From Zeugodacus cucurbitae (taxonomy: Eukaryota; Arthropoda; Insecta; Diptera; Tephritidae), in the NCBI RefSeq assembly GCF_028554725.1, contig NC_071668.1:24096501-24160500 (forward strand): DNA of 64,000 bases, given 5' to 3'. The translations under genes and the position numbers were made by a program. Below, piece after piece: positions 40,201-51,296 of this stretch. Under the pieces are notes generated by a model, which saw nothing but the letters and a program-made list of their open reading frames with translations, was not told the origin of the DNA and searched no databases. Position 1 is the first letter of the stretch; every line of letters begins with the position of its first letter.

Positions 40201-43200
40201 GGATTCCAGTACCGATGGTATCACAATGAGCCTCCCAAAGGCCAAAGTGCGGCGACAGACAACCACTTAAACTAACCTAAACTAAGTGAGGTCGTTGTTG
40301 AAACATGGCAACTGATACAAGTTGGACACGAAAAATTATTGAAATCGATCTATCCCCGACTTATAAAAAATTCGTCGCGGTAAAGTTGAATTTAGCAACC
40401 TTATCTTATAGGCTGGTCAAGGTATCAGAGCACTGGGTTTAAAGAGTAAATTAAATATTTGCAATTGTAAGTTGCGAGTTACACTTTTAAAAGTTTAAGC
40501 AGCAACGAATAAATATGGCCAACTTGAATACAACGAAAGCAATAATAAAATAAAATATGCAACAACAACTAAACAATACAACAACGTATCGAACAAAAGC
40601 AGCATAATCAAAAAACAGAAACCATAATAATAATAAACACAAACGAACGGGAGTAGCAAAAATGAACGGCAAATTAAAACAGAACTAAACAGAACTTACA
40701 CCAATTGCTACAGAAGCAATTACTATAAGGTGAGTGCAAATTGCAGGATGGATCTATTATTGGATCCCCCACGGGTATTGAATTAATTGGCATACAACCC
40801 TTCGCACAACTTCCTGAAATGCAATTTGGATGAAACGGATTGTAACATTCGGGGGGCACTGGCATTGGTGCCAGCGGTTGCATTTGTGTTTGTTGTAAAA
40901 ATGGATTCGAATATGCAGACGCATGTGGCTGACAGTAAGATCGATTATATAACGTACTGTACGATGGTGTTGGTTCCAAACATGCTTCGGCATTGATTTC
41001 AGGTCCATGTTGTGGTCGATTCTGCGCTGTATTTATAATGGTCTGTTGTGGTATGGCGGCATAACTGAGACCAGCGACAGTAGCGTCCACTTGTGGCGGT
41101 GGTGTACAGATATTTGGGGAGCAGGGTGTGGCAAAGCCTGTCGGACCATAAAATTTTGGTTGCGCGCAAAATATTGGCGGACACTGTTGTGGCTCGGCAT
41201 TTAGGGAATTCGGAGCGGGCGCAACATTTGATACCATGGGTGTATTGCCTTGCATATTTGGATTATTGGGTGGCCAAAAGGGTGGACTATTTGCATATTG
41301 ACACCAATCCATTTGCGGCACATTACCATTACCAGCACAGTAATTGCCCTGATCTTGATTCGGCTGTTGACTGAGTGCTTGATTACACATATCAGGCGAT
41401 TGCGGCACACAATTGACCTGTGAACCATAGGCACAATAATCAGCTTGTTGTGGTGTCGGACAATGGTCCGGTGGTAGACAGGATTGTGTATTTCTCAGTT
41501 GCGATGTCAATTCGCTGACGGCATTTTGCATTGTTGCACCAAGCACTTGCGGTGATTTCTCTACACTATTCAAGATTTTAGCCGGTTCCATTGGAATATT
41601 ACTGACATTTTCCACAATGATTACGCTCGATTTACGGTTGCCATTGGTGTCACTGGTGCTGGCAGTTCCAGAATGTGTTGAGGCTTGTCTAATGTCGGCG
41701 TATAGATTTTTATCTAACACATATTCTGTAGCTGATACAGACTGTGGGGTAGATCCAATATCGGTGTGAACTTCCGAACTTTTCGCACTTGAGACAGAAT
41801 TCTTTTTACTGTCTTTTTGCGAGCTACCGACATCCGAACTTTTCGCACTTGATATTGAATTTGGTTTACTATCTTTTTGCTGGCCACCGACGCAACGTTT
41901 AATCACAGTCTTCCTGACAAAACTAAAGTTGGCTGTATGGAAAACAATTATAAGTTGTATCAAAGGAAGGCAAAACACAATGACAGCTATCGAGGTGAAA
42001 GTGCAAAAGTTGTGTGTTTTTGGAAGAAGATGAAATGATAATGTTTCCAATTTATAATTCGTATGCTTAGAAAATATGATGAATAACCGTTAGTCATAGC
42101 ACAGAATATTGATAAATATGGCAAGCTTCATACAAAATAACTAACCTTATGGATCATGAGTCTTTTATATATAATATAATATGATTTTCTTAAATTGCAT
42201 TCGAAATTAGCCTCCAAAATCGAAATATTTGTTTTCGAAGTTCGAAAAAAGTTTTTTTTTAATATTAATTATTAATTTCAGGATATACTATTTCAGGATA
42301 ATCTATATATTCTTCTTAATTCAATGATGTATATAATTTTTCCACCAAGCTTATTTGACAGATGCTATTTTTTGAAGATCTTACTTTGACCCTGTAAGTA
42401 GTAATCATTATTGAAAACTCGAACTTCGAATAAAAATTTCGAATTTGGGGCTAACTTCGAAAATCGGAGAATCATTTTTTTTATTTATGTCTCAATCCCC
42501 CGAAAAAGTAGTTTTGTTTGGGCTAACTTCGAAAATCGGAAATGCATTTTTTTATTTATGTCTTAATCTCTCGGAAAAAGTAATTTTGTCCAATATCCAT
42601 CCGAGTTATGTTCAGTGTAATGAATAGTTTTGTGAGAAATCTCGGCTAACTTCACATTTACTTTGACCTAACAATTAGATTTAACTTTGAACTCAACATC
42701 CAATTGATTCTACAACACACAGAAATATTCGAGGTAGTCGATGAATACAATTCTAGTTCTTCTAATTCTAATTCTTTAATAAAATATTGCCTAATTTTTG
42801 CTGTCTTCCTGAACATGGTTATGTTGATGTTTAAGAGCAGATATATTAGTTTAGTGTCTATAGTGTTACTAAATATATGTATCTATCAATGGTTAATGAT
42901 TTGAAAATGATAATTATTATAAGTTATTTGATTTATTTTGACTAGCACCTGACAAAAAAATGTGAGAGAATCAAATTATTCAAGTTAAGCGCTGAGCTAT
43001 TTGTGTTAAAGCTACCACAGCCAAACAGGCGCAGAGGAATGCAACGACTAAAATTCGAAGATTGAACAGATTTTCAATGTGGGTTATCGCTGCATTACAA
43101 ATTCACATATACTATATACAAACATTTACATATGTAGAGAGAAATGAGTAGAGTCGATTATATTATATTGCAAACAAGCTTGTATGTAAGTACTTACCAG

Positions 43201-44237
43201 CCGCATTGAAAATGGGCGCATGCTCGAAATCGGCAAAATTCTCCGATGTACCATTGTCGATCGTATCGCCGTGAGAGCTATGACCATTCGTCTGTCCATG
43301 GCCATTTAATAGTTGGTATTGTTGTTGTTGCTTCTTCAATGGTTGTATTCTAGCATAACAGTTACTGGATATCGCACTGACACCGCCATTCAATATTGGA
43401 GGCGAACTTATTTTGTTACGGCTCACCGTTGTGGCATCGAAAATATTCGCCGAACCAAAATCGGCAACAAAGTCTGCGTCCGCGCCAAAACCATTCACAC
43501 TTGTCGAGCTGCTACTGTCCGACATACGGCTGGATGTCATATGCAAGACATTGAGCTCATTATGATTGCTACCGCCATTGCCGTTGTTTAGATTACTGTT
43601 TTTCGGCATAAACGCATCCTGCAAATGGCTGTAGCCGTTTTGTTGATGCTGTTGTGGCCGACTTATGGCGGACGTTGACTTGCCCGAACTATTTGGTGCC
43701 GACACCGATGTCGTAGTGACGGATTTATGCAAACCATTCATTGTGGTACGCTGTGTACTGGGCGGCGTCAATTGAAAGCTACGCTCTCCATTTTTATATT
43801 GATTTTTGGTATTGTGCCCATTATGACCAAAACCATTAGACACGTGCGCAAAATCGATTTGCCCATCACCGTTGCTCTTGTAAGTGCTGCTGCCGTTTGT
43901 TGCTGCTGAGGAGCTACCTGTTGTCGTAGCCGCCCTTACGCCTGATGTTGTTGCCACATCCACACCCGTTGCCCCTGACGTCGAACCGTTTTTGAGCGAA
44001 ACCGCATTCGTCAAAGATTTAAGTGGACTAGCTGGCTCCAAATAGTAACGTTTACGCTCGTATTTGTCAATCATCAATTCCCGCTGATCTTGATGCACGG
44101 CACGCTTGGGATCCCAAAGGCCCAGCCAGGTTTTAGCGCATTCATCATTTCCATGACTTTTCAGAAAATCGACATCATCTTGTGTGAAAGTAGCCATAGA
44201 AATTGATTTGACTCTATGTGGTGGGGTGAGACCGCGT
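37286..44237 (-). CDS. drongo: drongo, AGFG/Hrb-type ArfGAP protein, 5' exon missing
   Basis: Minus-strand exons: 44237-43198, 38697-38488, 37740-37388 and 37324-37286 (TGA). All have consensus splice ends and matching phases (1, 1, 0). The first visible exon begins inside the ArfGAP domain (RGLTPPHRVKSISMATFTQD, then FLKSHGNDECAKTWLGLWD), followed by KYERKRYYLEP, a long Ser/Asn/Thr-rich tail and FADFEHAP. The next exon has DRYAALKDLDEQLRES. The last ones carry NPF motifs (NPFKHQQ, NPFQAV, NNPFA, ending NNPFL), ligands of EH-domain endocytic proteins. This is the layout of human AGFG1 and fly Drongo. The zinc-finger cysteines (CxxCx16CxxC) must sit in an upstream exon not found up to the window's right edge. 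It is convergent with dock. Confidence 0.88.
38215..38456 (+). mobile_element. MITE fragment, CACTGTAC family, in drongo intron
   Basis: The right-hand part includes AATCAATCTCCCGGTTTGGTTC, AATACCCAGCCGAG and a final ATACAGTG. It ends about 30 bp from the drongo exon boundary at 38488, so it sits near that exon's splice donor on the opposite strand. Confidence 0.5.
39405..39905 (+). mobile_element. RTE-like LINE 3' fragment in drongo intron
   Basis: The plus strand reads GLSKQLKSKVLSRRTKIK, then SIPVLFYGAEAWTMSTSDET at about 39505-39560 (typical LYGSEAWTL...DxxxL...FERKxLR region after the RT). Stops and shifts follow. It is very similar to the fragment at 44525, so it comes from the same family. 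Confidence 0.6.
39990..40285 (+). mobile_element. jockey-like LINE 3' fragment in drongo intron
   Basis: The plus strand reads DDCRSCQ, then LLCECKALRTR at about 40073-40105, the CRxC...HxLCxCxAL knuckle of jockey-type C-termini (the His position is lost). It ends with ACTAACCTAAACTAA at about 40270-40284, the family tail. Stops are present. Confidence 0.5.
40700..41932 (-). CDS. drongo: candidate drongo cassette exon, Pro/Gln/Cys-rich with NPF motifs
   Basis: An open stretch of 1233 nt (411 codons) on the drongo strand inside the intron between 43198 and 38697. It has a pyrimidine-rich acceptor TTTTCCATACAG just before 41932 and a donor T|GTAAGT after 40700. Both borders are phase 1, the same as the intron it sits in, so inclusion keeps the drongo frame and adds 411 residues. 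It contains a repeated QKDSKxNSxSSAKSS unit, then a Cys/Pro/Gln/Asn-rich region, and two NPF motifs (YSNPFLQQ, CYNPFHPN) matching the EH-ligand theme of drongo. Alternatively it is a nested gene starting at ATG 42050, whose 40-residue hydrophobic lead would be the read-through of the acceptor. I prefer the exon. Confidence 0.6.
42180..42619 (+). mobile_element. MITE fragment, CACTGTAC family, with internal 72-bp duplication
   Basis: It shares GAAGTTCGAA, GGCTAACTTCGAAAATCGGA, TTTATGTCTCAATC and TTGTCCAATATCCA-CCGAG with other copies and ends near TTCAGTGTAA. Within it, a block starting GGCTAACTTCGAAAATCGGA occurs twice, at 42449 and 42521 (period 72). It lies in a drongo intron. Confidence 0.5.
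42620..43197 (-). other. drongo intron, nothing recognised
   Basis: AT-rich intron next to the donor GTAAGT of the 43198 exon. No frame or repeat was identified. Confidence 0.5.
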
Positions 44238-44524
44238 CTGTGAACAATAAAGTGAAGAGGCATGTTAGTGACTAGGTTAAGCTGGTGTAATTAATATAGA
44301 ATAATTTTGAAAATATTTTTTTTAAATAATATTGAAGTACAGATAAATTTCAATATTAGTTAATTTTAAAACGGAGGCCAAAAGGAAATTTCAAAATTTA
44401 ATTTGAAAGGAGTAGAAAGGTAAAAGTTTAAATTTAATTCAAAGGTAATATTCTAGAGTATATTTGAAATACGCACATACATATACACAATGTACATATG
44501 CATGTGTAAGTTAATAATTGTGAA

Positions 44525-45050
44525 GGATATAACCAAGCAGGATCTGTCCTCTCTCAACGAACAAAAACTAAACTCTACAAGTCCCTCATCATTCCCGTCC
44601 TACTTTATGGTGTAGAAGCGTGGGCGATGTCAACATCCGATGAGACGACACTTAAAGTTTTTGAGAGAAAGGTTTTGCGGAAGATTTATAGTCCCTTAAA
44701 TATTGGCAACGGCGAATACCGCAGACGATGGAACGATGAGCTGTACGAGTTATACGACGACATAGACATAGTCCATCGCATAAAAAGACAGCGACTACGC
44801 TGACTGGGTCATGTTGTTCGAATATACGAAAGTGCTCCAGCTCTGAAAGTGTTCGATGCAGTCCCCCCTGGTGGAAGCCGAGGAAGAGGGAGGCCTCCAC
44901 TCCGATGGAAGGACTAGGTGGAGAAGGGCTAGTCTTCACTTGGTATTACCAATTGGCGCCAAACTGCCGAAAGGAGAGATGCGTGGCGCGCTGTTGTGGA
45001 CTCGGCTATGACCGCGTAAGCGGTGTCTACGCCAGTCAAGAAGAAGAAGA
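44525..45050 (+). mobile_element. RTE-like LINE 3' end in drongo upstream intron
   Basis: The plus strand reads GSVLSQRTKTKLYKSLIIPV, then LLYGVEAWAMSTSDETTLKV, FERKVLRKIY and, further on, GSRGRGRPPLRW at about 44872-44910. This is the normal end of an RTE-like ORF2 after the RT. It ends in CAAGAAGAAGAAG at about 45036-45050, a simple-repeat 3' tail. It is the best preserved of the three RTE fragments, but frame breaks remain. Confidence 0.65.
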
Positions 45051-47428
45051 AGGAACTGACATTAAAGTTTGTATTGCTTGAATTTATGGATAGTTCGATT
45101 TGAAAAATCAGGTTTCAAAGAAATGACCAATTTTAATAGTATTCATAATTATTTCGGAAGATATATAAAGTTAAATATGTATGTATTATTTTTATTATTA
45201 TTTTCTTAGTACTAAATTTGAACTAGCCGAAAAATATGAATTGGTAGTTGCGTTATTTTATTTACATACAATTAAGATTATTTGAATAGAATTATTAAAA
45301 TTATTATTATAAAATTGTCCCTTACTTTATTTCAGTAAGTAAATTTTGAAGATATTTGGCATTCGCTAAATATTGAGTTGGTTAAAAAAATGTTCGAAAT
45401 CTCAACTTAATAAGGAAAAATATCGCTGAAATAGTAATGTTTTACCATGGAAATTCTCATTATAGTTGTACAATCTTAAAATTAAAGCCTACGGGACTCT
45501 TTTCACACCTTCTAGCGACAGTCAGTACATTGTTCTTAAAAGGTATGTTTTTGAAAAGAAAGGTGAACTATTTCTGAAGTAATCATTTATAGATCCCATA
45601 TTTGGAATAGGTTTGGGATTAATTCCCGACTAGACTATTTGTAGTTTTATTATACTTGCTTGCTTTCTTATTTAGACTTAATTTCTAACAATAGGCGATA
45701 TTGATAGATAGATAGATCCAGATTTGTACGAAACAGACAAGGAACAAATTTTGAGTCAAACGAACCCTCATTCCAGCACCTGTGATCTTCAGATATATCA
45801 ATTTGGTCTTCTCTTAAAAATAATTTTCTCAAAACTTTATTAAGGTAATTCTAAATCTTTGCTCTTGAACTGTTTGTTTCTTTAGCTGAGCTGTTTAAGA
45901 TCTTGACGGTTAAAAAAAACCCTCTTTTCGACCCCGCGTCATTTGGGCGCGAGGAGCGCAATCGTTGTGCATATTATTATGCTTCAGAATATAGAGAGTA
46001 GCTCTGATTAAATTCAACTCTACCTTGCAGTAGCTTATACTCAAACATAAAGATTAGTGAAATGACTTTGTATTCACCTTATCCGGTAAAATTCAAACAC
46101 ACGAGGGGAAAAAGCTCAAAAACTGTTTTATGTATTTCCGCAGTTAAATGAGTCATGAAAACTTTGAAAAGACAATTTGACTTCAAAATAACGCTTTGCT
46201 GCAAGTAATTTGGTAGATAAGAATGTTTCAATTTACTGCGCTTTGAAGTACACAAACGACCATAGTTTTATTGCCATTTGTACATACTAATGAACATAAC
46301 ATACATATGCATGTGTGTGTGTGTGTGTGAGTAAATTTGTGCCTGAGTTATTAACTGCAGGAAGTCACTACAGCATATGGATAGCCGCCACTCAGCATGC
46401 CGTTCCAGTAATAGCGCTGACAACAAAGACACACAAAATACTTTACAACCGCCTACGAAAACGTATTTTTATTTGGAAATTTAACGCCTGTTGCACACAA
46501 AATCCAGCTGGCACAAATGTTCAGATACTAATCGTCGACATATATTAGTAAGTACTTGCATAGGTAAGACATGCGGTAGACATTATATCCAACAGACAAA
46601 GGCATCAGGCGGCAACTGCATAACGGACCGACAGAACGGCAATCAGTTTGGAAAGGTCGTTGTTAGTCGTGTTGTCTGGTCGACTGGAATTACCTACCGC
46701 TGACAGATATACATATGTCCATACATACAGTAATACTTATATGCAAGCATGCATAAGTACTTAAGTCCGTATGCTTTATATACATATTTAAGTTCAGCAA
46801 AGGTACGTTACGGTCTGTTTGCTTGTCAGCAAAGACTGAGACAGTAGCTTTACGTAGCAGTCAATTAGACAAGAGTCATATTGATATGTACATACGTAAG
46901 TACGTAAGTACGCATGCATATATTAATTCCAAGTTTGTTTGTGTGTATTTTGGTGCATTATTGTCGATTCTTTAGGGCAACAACCCACAAGCAGGTCAGT
47001 CCACGCAGTTGTTGGGCGCATTACAGTCAATCGTCTTTTGAACTCTTGTGTTAGTCATGTACAAGAATAAAGTGACAGCAGGCAAATGCTGCATTGGTTG
47101 CAATGAATTGAATTTTCAATAATTATACTATAGACATTGCGGTTTCTCATATCTATATATTATTCTAAGACAAGGCGCTTATTTCCAGAGATCTACAAAA
47201 CGTACAGAGACAAATAATACATCAAATTAAAGTGTGCGATCTGAAACTTTGCACAAATTTTACAGATTTTAAATTCATTAAACCACTTTTGATATATTTG
47301 CGTTTAAAGTTCTTCAATTTTTACATTAAGCTAATATAAGCAGCGCTTCTACAGAAAAGAGCATATATGTAAGAGAACGAATAATTACAAATGTTTCTGT
47401 CATTTGCTTTCGTTACATACATACCCAC
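45051..47428. other. drongo upstream intron or intergenic, no gene recognised
   Basis: No ArfGAP zinc-finger exon could be found on the minus strand. A short plus-strand reading DPASFGREERNRCAYYYASE at about 45930-45990 looks protein-like but I cannot assign it; it is probably a transposon scrap. A (GT)n run at about 46312-46330 and GTACGTAA repeats at about 46890-46910 are simple repeats. Confidence 0.4.
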
Positions 47429-48370
47429 CAGAGAGCTGCAACGGATATATCATTTTCGTGCACACTCGAATGTCCACTCTGATTTTGTTTGATTAAACTT
47501 TTCGGTATGAATATACGTATTGATCGTTTGGAGATATGTTCAAAACGAACGAGCCTTTCGCGACACTCGAAACACAAGCATATATGCTTGTTTTAACAGA
47601 GTGCCGAGTTGACACTCGTTTGTGAACGAGCTAGCACTCTAACCCGATCGTATTGAATGTGATCGAGTCACACACGAGTGTGCACAAAATTTCAGAATAT
47701 GTATGTATGTAATTGGCAGTCATGCTATTATTGCGTAGTGATTGTCAACGATTATTGGTTTTGTTTGTTTTGTTTACTTTTTATAATTCATAATGACAAC
47801 GATAGAAAATTCGGGTTGTGAGAACATTTCCAATGGCACAAACACCTTATCTGGTCTACACCTGAAATTTGTGATTTAAAAAAAAATTAAAATATTTAAG
47901 TGCAATAAAATGTTTTTTATTTATGATTTATAAATTAATAAATAAAATAAGTCTTGAGTGAATTCTATTCTTAAATTGAATTATTCTTTTATAATATGTA
48001 CTATGTACGTCTAATATTCAAATTATTCAACCAAAAAAGCTAAGACAGAACGCGTCATCCCGACGCCAACATATGTACATACATATGTGTTTACGTATGT
48101 TTATCTATTATTTTTTGGTCTTCGAGTGCCACTCGAGTGTTTCGATCACAATCAACACGTGCACGACACACCCGAAAATATAATATACATAAAATCCGAG
48201 TTTGCTGCTTGCACTCGAAGATAGGACCGTCTTGATTGTTCGTTTGCGTTATTTTCGCTTCGGGTTCTAAACTCGATCGAACACGTGTTTGAAGAGTGTT
48301 ACGACACACTCGTACCGAATTTAAGCTAGTGTGATTGAACACACTCGAACATACCCGAAGCTGCTCTCTG
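47429..48370. mobile_element. non-autonomous hAT element, 942 bp, perfect 8-bp TSD
   Basis: The left end CAGAGAGCTGCAACGGATAT and the right end read inverted CAGAGAGCAGCTTCGGGTAT are imperfect terminal inverted repeats starting CAG. The direct repeats ATACCCAC at 47421-47428 and 48371-48378 are identical 8-mers, the hAT target-site signature. Inside are at least nine CACTCG/CGAGTG hexamers (for example near 47464, 47563, 47611, 47676, 48120, 48129, 48212, 48305, 48341), mostly toward the two ends, like hAT subterminal transposase-binding repeats. No transposase frame is present. Confidence 0.85.
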
Positions 48371-48549
48371 ATACCCACATACGCGAAGGCGCAAGTGCGA
48401 AATCTAACAACAACAATGTTGCCTGCTCGGTAGCAAAATGACAATAAGAGATGCTAAGAGAATGTTTGCTTTGGCATGTGCAGTGCGTAGTTGTATGAAT
48501 TGTACATACATATGGGACATACATACATATGCATGCGCTAAGGCGCTAT

Positions 48550-50445
48550 CTACGATTTGACATGCGCTCTCTTCTATGTTGTATATTCGTACGTATATGT
48601 ATGTACGAACTAAGGAACACTGCGCTTTGACATGAACACTCTACTTTGTTTTATACATACTCTACATAAATACTTACAAATATATATGGGCGAAGACGCA
48701 AGTGAAAAATATAACAGAAATATTGTTGTCGGCGTTATTTTGATTAGAAGTGTTATTGCGTTAGGTAAGCTTTGAGTCAGTTCAGTTTTCTTCCAAAAGT
48801 CAAGGCGGCTATTACCAGCGAATACATACATACTACATCGAATTTCAGTGCAGATTCAGATTAATTATTAAAAATAAAATGCCAAACCAAAGGCGAATTA
48901 GACGAAAAAGGAGTTTAATAGGTCGAAGAGAAGAGGTGAATGTTATAGAATTTTTAATTGTTAATGTATGTATGTATATGAATTGACCTGTTTTATTAGA
49001 GCCGTAGTCATACAGGATCTATGGCAAGTTATTTCAAAGCTGCCCTAAACTCCGTAGTTCTTCCGGAGTATAGTTCGCTTGGGGGTTTGACTAACATATG
49101 TGTACACTGTAAAGCAAAACATTTCAGAAGTGAAAAGGTACCTATACTTTTCATTGTTTTATATTCGTAATGTATGTATATATATATACATAATTATTGT
49201 ATGAATTATGTTTTTGAAAGCTGTGTTAGAAAATGATTTGAGCTCTTGGCGGGGACACTATTTGGAGAATATTCGGCAGCTAAATAGTTCGTTTGCTTTT
49301 GCATCATTCGAAGCGAAAATTGCGGAGCCTACAGGGCGCGGACCATATTGCTTCCGAATACATGGATCAATATATCATAGGGTAGGTCCATTGCATGCAG
49401 ATCATCCTTCAGAATCCTTTTGGTGGAAAGGTTATTTTGTTAGGTGGTGATTTCAGGCAAGTTCTTCCTGTGGTGCCCAATAGCTCACGCGCCGCTATAG
49501 TTGGTAATTGTTTGAAACGGTGCTCACTTTGGAAATTTTTTAGGTGTCTCAAACTCTCAACGAATATGCGTTCTAAAGAATCCGTATATAACAGTTTTCT
49601 TTTGCGTGTTGGAGAAGGTCGAGAGCTCTCTCCAGAGTCGAAAATTAATATACCAGAAGAGATAATTTTGCTAAATGAAAATTTAGTGGATTGGGTATTT
49701 CAGCCTCAGTCTGGTGTTATAAGTCAAAACCATTTGGAGGATCGGGCAATTTTGTGTCCAAAAAATGATCACTGTACGATAATAAATACCGAAATAGTAA
49801 ATATGTTGCCCGGTGAAGAAAGGGTATATTATAGCGTGGATACTGTCGTTTCTGAAGATCCTCAAGAGCATGTCAGATTCCCTACAGAATTTCTAAACTC
49901 CCTTAATTTCAGTGGAGTAGCGCCTCATGAATTAAGGCTTAAGGTTGGAACAGTTGTGATGTTAATCCGCAATCTTAATACATATGAAGGGTTGGTCAAT
50001 GGGACACGCTTGATAGTAAAAGCACTACATTGTAATTTTTTGGAGGTCGAAATTTTAACCGGTGAATCACAAGGGAAACAAATTTTATTGCCCCGTATAA
50101 ATTTACAGCCCAGCGAATCAACACTTCCTTTTATTTTAAAGCGTCGCCAATTTCCAATAATTGTAGCATTCGCAATAACAATAAACAAATCTCAAGGGCA
50201 GACTCTAGCAAGAGTTGGTGTTTTCCTCAAGGAGGATTGTTTTACGCATGGCCAGCTGTATGTCGCATTGAGTCGAGTACGATCTTCTCAAGATATCAAA
50301 GTTAAGACTTACGACCAAAATAAAACCACTACGAATGTAGTTTTCCATGAAGTACTTGAATAAATTGAGTTTTTATAAAAAAAAAATTGTTTACTTTTTT
50401 CATTTTAAATAACGGAGTCCCCCGATTATCGGGGGTTATTACTAG
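48550..50445 (+). mobile_element. internally deleted Helitron
   Basis: The 3' end is diagnostic: hairpin CCCCCGATTATCGGGGG (50419-50435), six bases, then CTAG (50442-50445) followed by T. This is the Helitron CTRR end inserted between A and T. The element carries pieces of the Rep-helicase protein (next entry). The 5' end is uncertain; ATCTACGAT at about 48549 is a weak candidate for the TC start. No target duplication is expected for Helitrons. It sits in the drongo upstream region. Confidence 0.75.
48879..50363 (+). pseudogene. Helitron Rep-helicase remnant (N-terminal piece and Pif1 helicase C-terminus)
   Basis: It starts at ATG 48879 (MPNQRRIRRKRS). After an intron-like gap (GTGAAT at about 48936 to TTATTAG at about 49000) it gives LGGLTNICVHCKAKHFRSEK. 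After a second gap it gives NIRQLNSSFAFASFEAKIAE and GRGPYCFRIHGSIYHRVGPL (about 49273-49395), both typical of Helitron N-terminal regions. Then it jumps to a Pif1-type helicase: GGDFRQVLPVV (49445), LKLSTNMRS, KVGTVVMLIRNLN, INKSQGQTL (50183) and LYVALSRVRS (50259), stop at 50363. The HUH Rep nuclease, the Walker A motif and most of the protein are absent. The internal deletion leaves only ends, so it is not autonomous. Confidence 0.8.
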
Positions 50446-51296
50446 TATTTATTATTCGATGTCAAAGATTTTACAGTTTTGGCTCACTAAATGAGCTGTT
50501 TTGACCGGTGAAAATGGGTTTGGTGTTTTCAAATTTAGTTCAGTTCAAATTTCCGTTTTGAAATTATTGGATTATTATTCTGATTGTGTTCATCTTTAAC
50601 AGATAATATTATGAATATATTTCTAATAAAATATATCAGTTTTTGGCGGCCCATAACTATGTATAAGGATCCTTCATTTAGTAGATATCTAGCAAATTCA
50701 AAATTCAGAATTATTTTATGAGAACAATCTGTTGTTTCTTTTGGAATTTACAGCATAGATTTTGTACTTTCATATTATAGATTTTATGTGAAGAGAGTTT
50801 AAGAAAATAAAATATTGTTATGATTTAAATGTTTATATTGTAAACTATGTTTCGATATCTCATGTAAAAAGATAAAACAGCGGTTCTAGGACCCATGAAA
50901 AAGCCAATGAGAAGACATGATGAGACGAATCATTTTTATTTTTCCAGTAGAGTTAATTTACTAAGTGAGTGAATGGTATTGTCACTTCGAGACTTAACTC
51001 CTTTAGGGATATGTATTGGAACCTTTGCTAAAAAAAATGGCACATTGATATAATAGCATTGTAATAGATGATCTTATGCGCTTTGGAGCTGCGGAAATCG
51101 TTATTACATCACTTAACTTCATTTTAAGTTCGTGATGATTTGTTAGAGCTTTTTTACTCTACCCACCAACAAATCGTGAGTTCGCACAGTTATCTTAATC
51201 AAATTATATTTGATTTGAAAATGGTTTAATGTTTTAAATTATCAATAGTGGGAATACACGTGAAAGGAATTAGGGATTGAACTAATTTTTCGAAAA
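50446..51296. other. unannotated stretch between Helitron and INE-like copy 5
   Basis: AT-rich. No coding frame or repeat ends were recognised. Confidence 0.4.

Noticed and set aside
42043..42050. ATG 42050 as the start of an independent 458-aa gene
   Set aside because: The first 40 or so residues are the translation of a pyrimidine-rich intron end; the acceptor CATACAG at 41933 gives a better exon. Not fully excluded.
43313..43591. 92-codon plus-strand ORF opposite the drongo exon
   Set aside because: Antisense shadow of the Ser/Asn-rich drongo coding exon.
44652..44939. 95-codon minus-strand ORF
   Set aside because: Antisense reading of an RTE-like LINE 3' fragment.
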